NCBI RefSeq assembly: GCF_001717585.1 | Contig: NZ_CP017042.1 | Location: 719,501 to 783,500, forward strand | Length of the DNA stretch: 64,000 nucleotides | Source of the DNA: Selenomonas sp. oral taxon 920 | GTDB lineage: Bacteria > Bacillota > Negativicutes > Selenomonadales > Selenomonadaceae | Reading direction: 5' to 3' | In this document: one piece after another, positions 43,385 to 53,037 of the stretch | How the letters are laid out: the number at the start of each line of letters is the position of its first letter | How positions within the stretch are numbered: the stretch's first letter is position 1 | The notes under the pieces: generated by a model | The model's input: only the letters and a program-made list of their open reading frames with translations | What the model was told of the DNA's origin: nothing | The model's database searches: none | Position numbers and translations under genes: made by a program

Positions 43385-44785
43385 GTGGACTTTATGTATC
43401 ATAAGGGACGCAAGCGGCGTGCGTTTGCGGCACTCGCTCTGAGTACGGCTCTTTTCCTTCCGCTGCAAGCGGATGCGATGAGCCTTACGCTTGCGGAGGC
43501 AATCCAGACGGCACTTGCCGCGAATACGGGGCTGCGCGTCACGCGGGCGGGCGAGCAGTCTGCCGATGCCGCACTGAAACAGGCACGCGGCAGGAACAGC
43601 ATCGCAGCGGAGGCGTCTGACACACTGCGTACGAGCAAGACGCGGGACGAGGATGCACAGGCGAGCAATACGCTCGCGCTTTCGGCGCGTCTGCCGCTCT
43701 ACAGCGGAGGTGCGAACGAGGCAAATATCGCAGCGAGCGAACTCGGTGCACGTGCGGCACGTCTCACGACCGAGCGTGCGCGTGAAGATCTGAAGTACGA
43801 GGTGACTGCCGCCTACTGGGATGCCGTGGAGGCAGGCAAAAAGATCGAGGTGCAGCGGGACACTGTGAACAAATACGACGCGCACCTAAAGAATGTCACT
43901 GCTCTCTACGAGGCGGGGGCACAGGCAAAGATCGATGTGCTGCGCTCCTCCGTGGAGTTGTCGAATGCGCGGCAGGAACTCACCCGTGCGGAGAACACCT
44001 ACGCGGTGAGCCTTGCAGCGCTGCGAAATCTGCTGAATATCAGCCGTACGGAGCCGCTGACACTCACGAGCGAGGTTGCGTATCAGCCATTTGAAACATC
44101 GGTGGAGAACTGTATTTCATACGCGAACCGCAGCCGCATCGATCTTGCAGAGGAGCGGATGAAGGTGCAGCAGAAGGAGCTTGCTGTCGAAAGTGCACGG
44201 GCAGGGAAGAAGCCCACCGTCAGTCTCACCCTCGGCACAGGCCTTACGAGCCAGTTTCGGCCGCGTCATGATACGAACGCGGACGTATCTGCCTCCGTCG
44301 GCGTCAGCTGGAACATCTTTGACAGCGGCGTTACGCGCGCGGCGATTGAGGCGGCAGAGGCAGAGCGTGACATTGCCCTGCTGACGCTGAAAAAGACGGA
44401 GGAGACCATTGACCTGAACCTCCGCAAGGCATATCTCAACATGCGCGAGGCGGAGCAGCGGTTTACCTCGACGGGAGATGCGGTGCGTCAGGCACGCGAG
44501 GACTATCACATTGCGAATGAACGCTATCGCGCGGGCGAGGGCATCCTGCTCGACATCATCGACGCGCAGACGGCGCTCAGTGCGGCGGAGACGAACGCGA
44601 TCAGTGCACGCTATGACTATGCACGCTGCCGCGCACAGGTTGAGAATATCATGGGGACAGAGCTGACGGACAGTGAACGCGCGGCGGCGGAGGGGCTTCC
44701 CGCCGTGACCGCTGAGGAGCGCGCGTCAGCAAAGGCGGCATACACTGAGGGCGGTACGGATGCTGCAGCGAAGAAGGTGAAGTAA
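43385..44785 (+). CDS. TolC family outer membrane efflux protein
   Basis: A 466-residue protein with a signal peptide (ALSTALFLPLQADA, cleavage near 30) and two OEP repeats of long helices and short strands. LTLAEAIQTALAANTGLRV opens the first repeat and VGVSWNIFDSGVTRAAIEAA the second. It forms the trimeric outer-membrane duct of a tripartite pump. The next three genes encode the adaptor, ATPase and permease, without gaps larger than 15 bases, so the pump is complete. Its presence is direct evidence for an outer membrane. Confidence 0.92.
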   Translation: MDFMYHKGRKRRAFAALALSTALFLPLQADAMSLTLAEAIQTALAANTGLRVTRAGEQSADAALKQARGRNSIAAEASDTLRTSKTRDEDAQASNTLALSARLPLYSGGANEANIAASELGARAARLTTERAREDLKYEVTAAYWDAVEAGKKIEVQRDTVNKYDAHLKNVTALYEAGAQAKIDVLRSSVELSNARQELTRAENTYAVSLAALRNLLNISRTEPLTLTSEVAYQPFETSVENCISYANRSRIDLAEERMKVQQKELAVESARAGKKPTVSLTLGTGLTSQFRPRHDTNADVSASVGVSWNIFDSGVTRAAIEAAEAERDIALLTLKKTEETIDLNLRKAYLNMREAEQRFTSTGDAVRQAREDYHIANERYRAGEGILLDIIDAQTALSAAETNAISARYDYARCRAQVENIMGTELTDSERAAAEGLPAVTAEERASAKAAYTEGGTDAAAKKVK

Positions 44786-45892
44786 ATGAAACGTGGCAAA
44801 ATTATCGGCATCGGTGCACTGGCGGCGGTGCTGGTCGCGGGCGGCGTGTATTGGTATATGGAGTCGAGTGCGGCGGAAAAGACGGCACAGGCCGTCGAGA
44901 CGGTTGCCGTGCAGCGCATGGACATCAAGTCGACCGTCGAGGCGACAGGGACGATCCGCCCTGTGGACTCCGTGGAGGTCAGCTCCAAGATCACAGCACG
45001 CATCAATTCCGTCCTCGTCAAGGAGAATGATGTCGTTACGGCAGGGCAGGTGGTTGCGACGCTCGACGGCAAGGACTACGAGGCGAAACGTGACCAGGCG
45101 CAGTACCGCGTGACGAATACGCGTGCGAAGTACAACCGCATGAGCTATCTCGAAAGCATTGGCGCGAAGTCCAAATCCGACCTCGAAGATGCAGAGTACA
45201 ACTACGATACGGCGCAGTCGACGCTCGAGGAAGCAAACTCAGATGCGAACGAGACAATCATCACCGCACCGATCTCGGGCGTTGTTGTGGGCGAACCGAA
45301 GACGGCAGGGACGATGGCGGTCCAGGGCTCAGACAATCCAACCGTCATCATGCGCATCGCCGACCTATCGAAGAAGCAGATCAAGGCGAAGGTGGATGAG
45401 ACGGACATCGGCAACATCCGCATCGGGCAGGAGGCGACGTTTACCGTCGATGCCTTTACGGACAAGAAATTTACGGCACGCGTCTCTAAGATCTCGCAGA
45501 CCGACGTGACAAACAGCTGGGATACCAGTTCGTCCGCCTCGTCCTCCTCATCGGGGACGAGCGTCATCTACTACTATGTGACCCTCGATGTGGACGATCC
45601 CGAGAATCTGCTCCTGCCGGCGATGACGGCACGCGTCGTCATCAACACGGCAGATCGAAACGATGCGCTCGTCGTACCGCTCTCCACGCTCAAGACGGAC
45701 GCAGCAGGATCGTATGTTCTCGTCCTGCAGGAGGATGGCACGCAGGAGACGCGCTATGTTGAGACGGGCATCTACAGTGACGAGTATGTCGAGATCCTCA
45801 GCGGTCTTTCTGAGGGTGAGCGCGTCGTCAGCACCTATACGGCAAAGATCGTCCCGATGAGTATGCAGGCGGGCGGCCCGCCGCCGTTCTGA
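44786..45892 (+). CDS. MacA-like periplasmic adaptor (HlyD/RND family)
   Basis: The 368-residue membrane fusion protein has an N-terminal membrane anchor (IGALAAVLVAGGVYWYM), a lipoyl-type domain (IKSTVEATGTIRPVDSVEVS), a helical hairpin (about 95-150) and beta-barrel domains. A Ser-rich linker (DTSSSASSSSSGTS) near 245-258 interrupts the barrel. It links the inner-membrane MacB-like permease to the TolC-like channel. The start is the base after the tolC-like stop. RND-pump adaptors are the alternative, but the ABC genes downstream decide for MacA type. Confidence 0.9.
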   Translation: MKRGKIIGIGALAAVLVAGGVYWYMESSAAEKTAQAVETVAVQRMDIKSTVEATGTIRPVDSVEVSSKITARINSVLVKENDVVTAGQVVATLDGKDYEAKRDQAQYRVTNTRAKYNRMSYLESIGAKSKSDLEDAEYNYDTAQSTLEEANSDANETIITAPISGVVVGEPKTAGTMAVQGSDNPTVIMRIADLSKKQIKAKVDETDIGNIRIGQEATFTVDAFTDKKFTARVSKISQTDVTNSWDTSSSASSSSSGTSVIYYYVTLDVDDPENLLLPAMTARVVINTADRNDALVVPLSTLKTDAAGSYVLVLQEDGTQETRYVETGIYSDEYVEILSGLSEGERVVSTYTAKIVPMSMQAGGPPPF

Positions 45893-45907
45893 TACGGGGG
45901 GATTTCG

Positions 45908-46627
45908 ATGGAACAAAAAGAAGTGCCCTCGACCATCCGTCTGCACGGTATCCGCAAGCTCTACCGCATCGGCGGAGAGACCCTTGCCGCACTCGACGGC
46001 ATCGACCTCGAGATTCGGCGCGGTGAGTTTGCCGCTCTCATGGGGCCGTCAGGTTCCGGCAAATCGACGCTTATGAACATCCTCGGCTGTCTCGACCGTC
46101 CGAGCGCGGGCTCGTATCTGCTCGACGGCGCGGAGGTCGCGGGACTCAGTGATGATGCTCTTGCCGCGACGCGCAACAAGAAGATCGGATTTGTCTTTCA
46201 GAACTTCAATCTGCTTCCGCGCATCTCAGCGCTCGACAACGTCGCTCTGCCGCTCGTCTATGCGGGCGTTGGGCGGCACGAACGTACGGAGCGGGCGCAG
46301 GAAATGCTCGCTGCTGTGGGGCTCTCTGACCGTGGGGCGCATCTGCCGAACGAGCTTTCGGGCGGACAGCGGCAGCGCGTCGCGATTGCCCGCGCCCTTG
46401 TGAACGATCCGCACATCATCATGGCGGACGAGCCGACGGGCAATCTTGACACGAAGTCCACGAAGGAGATCATGGAGATCTTTGAGCGGATGCATGAGAA
46501 GGGGCACACGATCATCCTTGTCACGCATGAGCCGGAGATTGCCGTGCGTGCGAGCCGTCAGCTCCTCGTGCGCGACGGCAGGATCACGCGTGATGAGGGG
46601 AAGGGAGTGGCGATGGATGTTGTTTAA
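45908..46627 (+). CDS. MacB-type ABC transporter ATP-binding protein
   Basis: A 239-residue ATPase of the MacB/LolD/YtrE group. Walker [10 protein letters not shown], signature [15 protein letters not shown] and Walker [15 protein letters not shown] are intact. The N-terminal [20 protein letters not shown] is typical. In E. coli MacB this domain is fused to the permease; here it is separate. It overlaps the permease gene by 11 bases. Confidence 0.92.
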   Translation: MEQKEVPSTIRLHGIRKLYRIGGETLAALDGIDLEIRRGEFAALMGPSGSGKSTLMNILGCLDRPSAGSYLLDGAEVAGLSDDALAATRNKKIGFVFQNFNLLPRISALDNVALPLVYAGVGRHERTERAQEMLAAVGLSDRGAHLPNELSGGQRQRVAIARALVNDPHIIMADEPTGNLDTKSTKEIMEIFERMHEKGHTIILVTHEPEIAVRASRQLLVRDGRITRDEGKGVAMDVV

Positions 46628-47831
46628 GGAATGCTTCGGCATGGCGGTGAACGCCCTGCTCGCGAACAAGCTCCGCTCCCTACTCACTATGCTCGGCATC
46701 ATCATTGGCGTGGGCGCAGTCATTGCCATGGTCTCCATCGGAATGGGCGTGCGTACGAGCGTCGCCGACTCCTTTGCGAGCCTCGGCTCGAATATGCTCA
46801 TCGTCATGCCCGGCTCTGCGAACACGGGCGGTGTACGAGGCAAGGCGGGCTCACGCAAGTCTCTGAAATACGATGATGCCAAGGCGATTGAGAGCAAGAT
46901 CAAAGGGATTGACTACGTATCCCCTTCGGTCTCCGGCGCCTATCAGGTCGTGAACGGGAATCTCAACTGGAATACGACGGTGGAGGGCGTTACGCCGGAG
47001 CTGATGCAGATCCGCTCACTCAAGGTCGAAAACGGGTCGTTTATCACTGCAAACGATATGGCAAAGCGCAGCCGTGTCGCCGTGATCGGTCCGACTGTCG
47101 CCTCGAATCTCTTTGGTACGGAGAACCCCATCGGCAAGAACATCCGCATCCACAATCAGCCGTTTAAGGTCATCGGACTGACGGCGGAGAAGGGGCAGTC
47201 CATCGGGCAGGATCAGGACGACGTGATCTACATCCCAATCACGACAGCACAGGAGCGTATGCTTGCCATTACATACGTCCAAGCCATCAACATACAGGTA
47301 TCGAGTCCCGATCGGATGAATCAGGTGCAGGCAGACGTTGAGAATCTGCTGCGTCAGCGGCACCACATTCGTCACGGGGCAGAGGACGATTTCACCGTTC
47401 GCAACATGACCAGTCTCATGGAGAGCTTTACGGAGAACACGAATATGATTACGCTGCTTCTCGGATCGATCGCGGGCATCTCGCTGCTCGTCGGCGGCAT
47501 CGGCATCATGAACATCATGATGGTCTCCGTCACCGAGCGCACGCGCGAGATCGGCATCCGAAAGGCGCTCGGCGCGACCTCCTCCAACGTGCTCATGCAG
47601 TTCATGATCGAGTCCATGGTTATCGGCATCGTCGGCGGCGTGATCGGCATCACGCTCGGCGTTTCCCTCTCCAAAGCAATCGGTTCGTTTGGCGGGCTTA
47701 CCACCACCATCGAGCTCCTGCCGGTCCTTGTCTCGTTTTCCTTTGCCGTCGGGATCGGTCTTTTCTTCGGCATCTACCCCGCACGCAAGGCTGCGCGGCT
47801 GGATCCCATCGACGCGCTCAGGTATGAGTGA
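46617..47831 (+). CDS. MacB-type ABC transporter permease
   Basis: The 404-residue permease has an N-terminal helix ([20 protein letters not shown]), a large periplasmic MacB_PCD domain (about 45-270) and three C-terminal helices with the FtsX motif ([33 protein letters not shown]). It works as a mechanotransmitter driving efflux of peptides, macrolide-like drugs or toxins from the periplasm. I start at ATG 46617 inside the end of the ATPase gene, after GGGAGTGG. Confidence 0.92.
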   Translation: MLFKECFGMAVNALLANKLRSLLTMLGIIIGVGAVIAMVSIGMGVRTSVADSFASLGSNMLIVMPGSANTGGVRGKAGSRKSLKYDDAKAIESKIKGIDYVSPSVSGAYQVVNGNLNWNTTVEGVTPELMQIRSLKVENGSFITANDMAKRSRVAVIGPTVASNLFGTENPIGKNIRIHNQPFKVIGLTAEKGQSIGQDQDDVIYIPITTAQERMLAITYVQAINIQVSSPDRMNQVQADVENLLRQRHHIRHGAEDDFTVRNMTSLMESFTENTNMITLLLGSIAGISLLVGGIGIMNIMMVSVTERTREIGIRKALGATSSNVLMQFMIESMVIGIVGGVIGITLGVSLSKAIGSFGGLTTTIELLPVLVSFSFAVGIGLFFGIYPARKAARLDPIDALRYE

Positions 47832-47850
47832 GAATCCTCAACGAACGCAA

Positions 47851-47885
47851 AAAGCCCGCAGCGGAGAATTTCCGTTGCGGGCTTT
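47851..47885. terminator. bidirectional terminator
   Basis: AAAGCCCGCAGCGGA pairs with TCCGTTGCGGGCTTT (one mismatch), between the efflux operon and the convergent cupin gene. Confidence 0.85.
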
Positions 47886-47894
47886 CTCTTGTAT

Positions 47895-48239
47895 TTATTT
47901 ATTGATAATCAGCGCCATAAAGACGAGATCCTCGGTCTCGGAGGCGTTGGCAATGGCGTGTACCTCGCCGTCGCCGCAGAACGTCGTCGTGCCGGGGCCG
48001 ATCTCGATCTCCGAGCCGTTGTCGTTATAGTGCGCACGGCCTGAGAGAATGTGATAGGTCTCCGTATTGCCCTCGTGCTTGTGCACGCCCATCGATGCGT
48101 GGGGCGGGATCGTCACGCGCGCGTACATCGCACATTTGCCGTCGAGCTCGGTCGGACTGAGCAGCTTCTGAATGTGGATCGTACCGTTTCCGCCAAAACG
48201 CTTCTCGGCATCAATGTGCTCGGATTCGATGATTGCCAT
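47895..48239 (-). CDS. small cupin domain protein
   Basis: A 114-residue single-domain cupin. Motif 1 is PHASMGVHKHEGNTETYHIL (two histidines, Glu and a third histidine for metal) and motif 2 is GDGEVHAIANA. Such proteins are isomerases, dioxygenases or sensors; nothing narrows it further. ATG 48239 follows AAGGAGAG; the longer frame upstream has no ribosome site. It is a lone gene. Confidence 0.85.
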   Translation of the reverse strand: MAIIESEHIDAEKRFGGNGTIHIQKLLSPTELDGKCAMYARVTIPPHASMGVHKHEGNTETYHILSGRAHYNDNGSEIEIGPGTTTFCGDGEVHAIANASETEDLVFMALIINK

Positions 48240-48361
48240 GAAATGATCTCTCCTTTGTAATTCGACACAGATTCTGATAGAATGGAGAAGCGAAGAACAC
48301 GGCAAGACGTGTCTCGCTATATATTCTAAATATTCGCGGTGGAGGCGTATTTTCCTTTTTT

Positions 48362-49120
48362 ATGATCTATATTTTGAAATTCGGTGCGGCGTGGATTCTG
48401 CCGCCGGGGATCTTTATTCTCGCGATGATCGGGATTGCTGTCTATCTTTGGAAAAAACGACACCAACATCGTGCGGCGGGGCTGCTCGCCGTACTTTCGC
48501 TTGCGCTCTATCTGCTCTCCATCGGTGCCGTCTCCGATCGGCTGATGGGAAGCCTTGAGCAGACGTATGAAGTGCCGGCGCATCCCGAGGGGGATGTGAT
48601 CGTCATGCTTGGCGGTGGGGCGATCGCGGATGTGCAGGATGTGGACGGCGTGGGGATGCTCGCGCAGAGCCCATCCTCGCGGCTTCTCACAACGCTGCGG
48701 CTTCACCGGCTCTACAACCTGCCGATCCTCCTCTCGGGCGGGCAGGTGTTCAGCGATACGGGCTCGGAGGCGGAGATCGCGCGGCGCGTACTACTCTCTC
48801 TTGGTGTACCGAGCGAAATGATCTATGTGGAGGGGCGCAGTCTAACGACGGGGCAAAATGCGCGCTACTCGGCGGAAATTCTGCGCCGTGAGAGGTTCAC
48901 GCATCCGATTCTCGTGACCTCGGCGTTCCATCTGCCGCGTGCTGTGCTCAACTTCGAGAAGGCGGGCTGCGAAGTTACGCCATATCCCGCAGATTTTTGG
49001 GTGAGCGGTGATCCCCAACTCTACCTCGTCAAATTTGCGCCGAATGCAAGTGCACTTCTCACAAATACGGTTTATCTTCAAGAAAAACTGCGCATTTTCG
49101 TGACGAGGTATCTGGAATGA
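48362..49120 (+). CDS. YdcF/ElyC family protein (DUF218)
   Basis: The 252-residue protein has two N-terminal membrane helices (about 4-27 and 38-58) and a DUF218 Rossmann-like domain. DVIVMLGGGAI, PILLSGGQVFSDTGSEAEIA and VEGRSLTTGQNARYSAEIL, then TSAFHLPRA, are its motifs. ElyC and SanA affect envelope and peptidoglycan precursor metabolism in enterobacteria. It overlaps the MATE gene by 4 bases. Confidence 0.88.
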   Translation: MIYILKFGAAWILPPGIFILAMIGIAVYLWKKRHQHRAAGLLAVLSLALYLLSIGAVSDRLMGSLEQTYEVPAHPEGDVIVMLGGGAIADVQDVDGVGMLAQSPSSRLLTTLRLHRLYNLPILLSGGQVFSDTGSEAEIARRVLLSLGVPSEMIYVEGRSLTTGQNARYSAEILRRERFTHPILVTSAFHLPRAVLNFEKAGCEVTPYPADFWVSGDPQLYLVKFAPNASALLTNTVYLQEKLRIFVTRYLE

Positions 49121-50463
49121 CAAAGAATATGACGGAGGGTGAGCCCGCACGGCTCATCTTCTTTTTCGCATTGCCGCTTGTTGCGGGCAATATGATGCAG
49201 CAGCTCTATGCCTTTATTGATACGCTCATTGTCGGACGTTTCCTTGGGGTCAATGCGCTCGCGGCGGTCGGCTGCACAGGCAGCCTCATGTTTTTGACGC
49301 TGGGCTTCATCATGGGGTTCTGTACGGGGGTCACGATCTACACGGGGCAGCGCTTCGGCGCGGGTGACCATGCGGGGGTGCGCCAGAGTGCAGCGACGTG
49401 TATCCTGCTCGGCGTGGCGGTGGCACTCACACTGACGGCGATTGTCCTGCCGCTGACACGGACGCTGCTCGTCTTGATGGAGACACCGCTCGAGATTTTG
49501 GACGGAGCGTATGACTTCATTTCGATTGTCTTTGCAGGGCTTGTGATCTTCCTCCTGCTCTATCTGCAAAACTGCCTGATTCGCGCGCTCGGTGACAGCA
49601 AGACGCCAACCGTCCTTCTTGCCGTTACGCTTGCGATCAATGTCGTACTCGAGCCGGTTGCGATCCTCGTGTTCGGCTGGGGCATCCCGGGCGCGGCACT
49701 TGCGACAGTTTTCTCGCAGGGGATCGGCGCGTTTCTCTTCTGGATCTATATACGGCGGCGTGTACCTGTTCTGCATACGCGCTGGTCGGACTGGCAGCCG
49801 AATACCTCCGTTCTTATGGCGCATCTGCGCATGGGGCTGCCGATGGCATTTCAGTCTTCCGTCATCGCCATTGGTGCGATCATCGTGCAAGTCGCGCTGA
49901 ACAACCTCGGTGCACTGCCCGTTGCGGCATATGCAGCGACGCAGAAGATCGACGCCGTCGCGGTCATGCCAATGCTCTCGTTCGGCTATGCAATGGCGGC
50001 GTACACGGCGCAGAACTACGGCGCACAGAAGTATGAGCGCATCCGCATGGGGGTGCATGCGTGCCTCAAAATGTCGATGGCGTTCGCCGTCGGCATCGGC
50101 GTCCTCCTGATCGCGTTCGGCACATTCTTCCTGGAGCTCTTCGTCGGTGCCGATGCAGCGGGTGCGGAGGAGGTCATCGCCTATGGGCACACCTATCTCG
50201 TTGTCACTGGCTCGACCTATACCATCCTCGCGCTCCTGCTTGTCTACCGCAACGTATTGCAGGGGCTTGGACAGAGTGTCATTCCAACCATTGCGGGCGT
50301 GATGGAGCTCATCATGCGTGCGGTTGCAGCCATCTTTCTCTGCAGTTCACTCGGTTTTCTCGGCGCGTGCATGGCATATCCCCTCGCATGGATCGGTGCA
50401 GCAATTCCCGTCGTACTTGCCTATTTTTGGACGGAGAAGACGCTGCGGCGTGCGGCACAATGA
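49117..50463 (+). CDS. MATE family efflux transporter
   Basis: A 448-residue, twelve-helix MOP-superfamily exporter. The opening MTEGEPARLIFFFALPLVAGNMMQQ (quoted from residue 4) and DTLIVGRFLGVNALAAVG are typical of the DinF/NorM-related MATE branch common in Firmicutes. It exports drugs or metabolites using sodium or proton gradients; substrate unknown. It is translationally coupled to the DUF218 gene (ATGA), so the two may share a role in envelope lipid or glycan handling. Confidence 0.92.
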   Translation: MTKNMTEGEPARLIFFFALPLVAGNMMQQLYAFIDTLIVGRFLGVNALAAVGCTGSLMFLTLGFIMGFCTGVTIYTGQRFGAGDHAGVRQSAATCILLGVAVALTLTAIVLPLTRTLLVLMETPLEILDGAYDFISIVFAGLVIFLLLYLQNCLIRALGDSKTPTVLLAVTLAINVVLEPVAILVFGWGIPGAALATVFSQGIGAFLFWIYIRRRVPVLHTRWSDWQPNTSVLMAHLRMGLPMAFQSSVIAIGAIIVQVALNNLGALPVAAYAATQKIDAVAVMPMLSFGYAMAAYTAQNYGAQKYERIRMGVHACLKMSMAFAVGIGVLLIAFGTFFLELFVGADAAGAEEVIAYGHTYLVVTGSTYTILALLLVYRNVLQGLGQSVIPTIAGVMELIMRAVAAIFLCSSLGFLGACMAYPLAWIGAAIPVVLAYFWTEKTLRRAAQ

Positions 50464-50481
50464 AGTAAGTCACAAATCGAA

Positions 50482-50511
50482 AAAGCACAGAAAATTACTT
50501 TCCTGTGCTTT
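50482..50511. terminator. bidirectional terminator-like hairpin
   Basis: AAAGCACAG (50482-50490) pairs with CTGTGCTTT (50503-50511), between the convergent MATE and glutamine-type ATPase genes. Confidence 0.65.
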
Positions 50512-50570
50512 CAGGTCCAACTTTTTGGGGACACTACATTTCCATAGATGCTCTTTTCTTGCGAAAAATC

Positions 50571-51353
50571 TCAAAGCATGTTCCTGAGGAACTCCCGTGT
50601 CCGTTCTTCTTTCGGTGCACTAAAAAATGTCTGCGGCTCTCCCTGCTCGACGATTACGCCGTTCTCCATAAAGATGACATTGGTTGCCGCTTCGCGGGCA
50701 AATGCCATTTCGTGTGTGACGACGATCATGGTCATGCGCTCGGCGGCAAGCGCCCGCATGGTGCGGAGCACCTCGCCCGTGAGCTCGGGGTCGAGCGCGG
50801 AGGTCGGCTCATCAAACAGCATGATGTCGGGCTTCATAGCAAGTGCCCGCGCGATGGCGACGCGCTGCTGCTGCCCGCCGGAGAGCTGGCTCGGGTAGTA
50901 GTTCTCACGGTCGGAGAGTCCAACCTTGGCGAGGAGTTCGCGCGCGTAGGGCAGAATCTCGTCCTTCTTCATACCCTTGACATGACAGGGCGCTTCGATG
51001 AGGTTTTCAATGACAGTCATGTGGGGGAAGAGGTTGAACTGTTGAAAAACCATGCCCGTGGACATGAGGATGCGCCGCACGTCGGCAGTGCTTGCGTAGG
51101 TCGCTGTGGTTTCGCCGTCCTTCGTCCAGCAGAGTTTTTCTCCATGAATTGTGATGTCCCCGCGGTCAATCGTCTCAAGCTTGTTGATGCAGCGCAGGAG
51201 GGTGGATTTGCCCGAGCCGGACGAGCCGATGATGGCGAGCACATTGCCGCGCGCAAGGCTGAGGTCGATGCCGCGCAGGACACCGAGCGTACCAAAGGCT
51301 TTATGAATGCCGCGCATGGAGAGCATGATTTCGTTAGCTGTCGTATCTGCCAT
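50571..51353 (-). CDS. polar amino acid ABC transporter ATP-binding protein
   Basis: A 260-residue GlnQ/HisP-type ATPase. Walker [10 protein letters not shown], signature [15 protein letters not shown], Walker [15 protein letters not shown] and the H-loop TLIVVTHEM-like stretch ([11 protein letters not shown]) are present. It powers the importer encoded upstream, overlapping the permease gene by 20 bases. The exact amino acid is not readable. Confidence 0.92.
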   Translation of the reverse strand: MADTTANEIMLSMRGIHKAFGTLGVLRGIDLSLARGNVLAIIGSSGSGKSTLLRCINKLETIDRGDITIHGEKLCWTKDGETTATYASTADVRRILMSTGMVFQQFNLFPHMTVIENLIEAPCHVKGMKKDEILPYARELLAKVGLSDRENYYPSQLSGGQQQRVAIARALAMKPDIMLFDEPTSALDPELTGEVLRTMRALAAERMTMIVVTHEMAFAREAATNVIFMENGVIVEQGEPQTFFSAPKEERTREFLRNML

Positions 51354-51978
51354 AGTGTGCCTCCAATTTCTTGAATCCCCATGTGAGCACAGCGGTCATT
51401 GCGAGGTAGAAAATCCCTGCGATGAGGAAGGGGGTCATGTCGAACTCGCGCTGAACGATGGTGCGTGCAACGCGCAGGAGGTCGTTCATGGCGAGGATGT
51501 AGACGAGCGAGGTGTCCTTGACGAGGTTGATGGTTTCATTGCTGACGGGGGGCAGGGTGATGCGCAGCACCTGCGGCAGGACGATGCGCCGCATGGTGAG
51601 CGGCGCACTCATGCCGAGTACACGTGCCGCCTCGAATTGTCCGCGCGGCACAGCTTGTATGCCGGAGCGGAAGATCTCCGCGAAGTAGGCGGCATAGTTG
51701 AGGACGAAGGCGAGCAGTGCCGCCGCAATGTCGGGCAGCATGATACCGACCATGGGCAGGGCAAAATAAACGAAGAGCAGCTGCAGCATCAGCGGTGTGC
51801 CGCGCATGATCCAGATATAGATTTCGAGCAGTCGGCTGAGCAGACGAAACCGCGAGAGCCGTCCGAGTGCAGCAAAGAGACCGAGCGGGAGGGAGAGTGC
51901 GAGCGTGACACAGAAAATCTCGAGGGTGACGGTCGAGCCCTCGAGCATGAGCAGTATCGTATCCAGTGTTTTATCCAT
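51334..51978 (-). CDS. polar amino acid ABC transporter permease
   Basis: The 214-residue permease of the His/Glu/Gln family has about five helices. The EAA loop reads [21 protein letters not shown], the coupling helix that contacts the ATPase. [17 protein letters not shown] is characteristic of the family. It lies between the binding-protein gene and the ATPase gene, behind a small attenuator-like hairpin. Confidence 0.92.
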   Translation of the reverse strand: MDKTLDTILLMLEGSTVTLEIFCVTLALSLPLGLFAALGRLSRFRLLSRLLEIYIWIMRGTPLMLQLLFVYFALPMVGIMLPDIAAALLAFVLNYAAYFAEIFRSGIQAVPRGQFEAARVLGMSAPLTMRRIVLPQVLRITLPPVSNETINLVKDTSLVYILAMNDLLRVARTIVQREFDMTPFLIAGIFYLAMTAVLTWGFKKLEAHYGRYDS

Positions 51979-52005
51979 TCAATTCATCCTAGCAGGCAAA
52001 AAGAA

Positions 52006-52026
52006 GCTGCCGCACTCCGCAGCAGC
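52006..52026 (-). terminator. attenuator between binding-protein and permease genes
   Basis: On the minus strand GCTGCTGC and GCGGCAGC (one mismatch) enclose five bases and are followed by TTCTTTTT. Such a partial terminator would keep binding-protein expression above that of the permease. Confidence 0.55.
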
Positions 52027-52042
52027 CTCCTCTGTCATATCT

Positions 52043-52858
52043 TTATTTCGTGATATCTTTTGTAAACCACTCGGTTGAGATCTTCGCCATCGTACCGTCC
52101 TTCTTCATCTCGTCGAGCACCTTCTGCACCTCATCGCGCAGTGCCGTGTTGTCTTTGGCGAATGCAATGCCGAATTCGCTCGTGGGACCGACCACCACGT
52201 CGAGCGCTGCGAGCTCCTCGGGGTGCTTGCTCATGTAGTAGCGGCCGACGATTTCATCGCCGATGACCGCATCGAGACGACCGTTCTCGAGATCCATGAA
52301 CGCCGCAACATAGTCGGGGTACTTCTTGACCTCCTTGACATCGTTTTTGTAGAATGGGGTCGCGTCGATGTACTCCTCCGCCGTACCTGCACTCTGCGTG
52401 CCGACGGTCTTGCCCGCAAGACTCTTTTCATCCGTGATGGAGGCATTGCCCTTCTTCACAAAGATGATCTGGCGATTGTCCATATAGGGATTGGAGAAGA
52501 GCATATTCTCTTTGCGCTTGTCGGTGATGTCGAGCCCGTTCCAGAGGATCTGGACACGGCCGCTTTTAAGCTCCGCCTCTTTGCTCGACCAGTCGATCGC
52601 CTTGAACTCCACCTCGCGTCCGAGGCGCTTTGCCGCCTCCTTCGCGAGATCCACGTCAAAGCCGACAATCTCGTTTTTCTCGTTCTTGAAGCCCATCGGC
52701 GGGAAGTTGTCGTCAAGACCGACGATGATTTTTCCCATCTCTGCCGCATTGTCCGTCGAGGCGACCTTCTTCTCACCGCCGCCGCAGCCCGTGAGCAGTG
52801 CTGCCGACAACGCAAATGCCGCTGCGCCCTTAAGGATATTTTTCCAGTTCATCTTCAC
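52043..52858 (-). CDS. amino acid ABC transporter substrate-binding lipoprotein
   Basis: The 271-residue family 3 solute-binding protein has a lipoprotein signal (lipobox LLTGC, Cys25). Mature features are IIVGLDDNFPPMGFKNEKNE and VGFDVDLAKEAAKRLG, the classic ligand-cleft opening, then WNGLDITDKRKENMLFS. It captures a polar amino acid outside the inner membrane for the permease and ATPase encoded next. A TTGACT/TATAAT promoter drives it. Confidence 0.92.
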   Translation of the reverse strand: MKMNWKNILKGAAAFALSAALLTGCGGGEKKVASTDNAAEMGKIIVGLDDNFPPMGFKNEKNEIVGFDVDLAKEAAKRLGREVEFKAIDWSSKEAELKSGRVQILWNGLDITDKRKENMLFSNPYMDNRQIIFVKKGNASITDEKSLAGKTVGTQSAGTAEEYIDATPFYKNDVKEVKKYPDYVAAFMDLENGRLDAVIGDEIVGRYYMSKHPEELAALDVVVGPTSEFGIAFAKDNTALRDEVQKVLDEMKKDGTMAKISTEWFTKDITK

Positions 52859-52905
52859 AACTCTCCTTGCTGTCGCTTTAATAAGATAAAGTACTAACGT
52901 AAGTT

Positions 52906-52935
52906 ATTATACGGTATAGATTAAAATAAAGTCAA
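52906..52935 (-). promoter_or_regulatory. promoter of the amino acid ABC operon
   Basis: On the minus strand TTGACT (52935-52930), an 18-base spacer and TATAAT (52911-52906), about 45 bases before the binding-protein start. Confidence 0.6.
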
Positions 52936-53037
52936 GTTTTATTTTATGGAAGCAGGGTTTTTTTCATAAAGGTCGAATTATCTATAGGTACAATAGTTTC
53001 GTGCATTATATAGAACATAATCGAGGGAGGGCTTATC

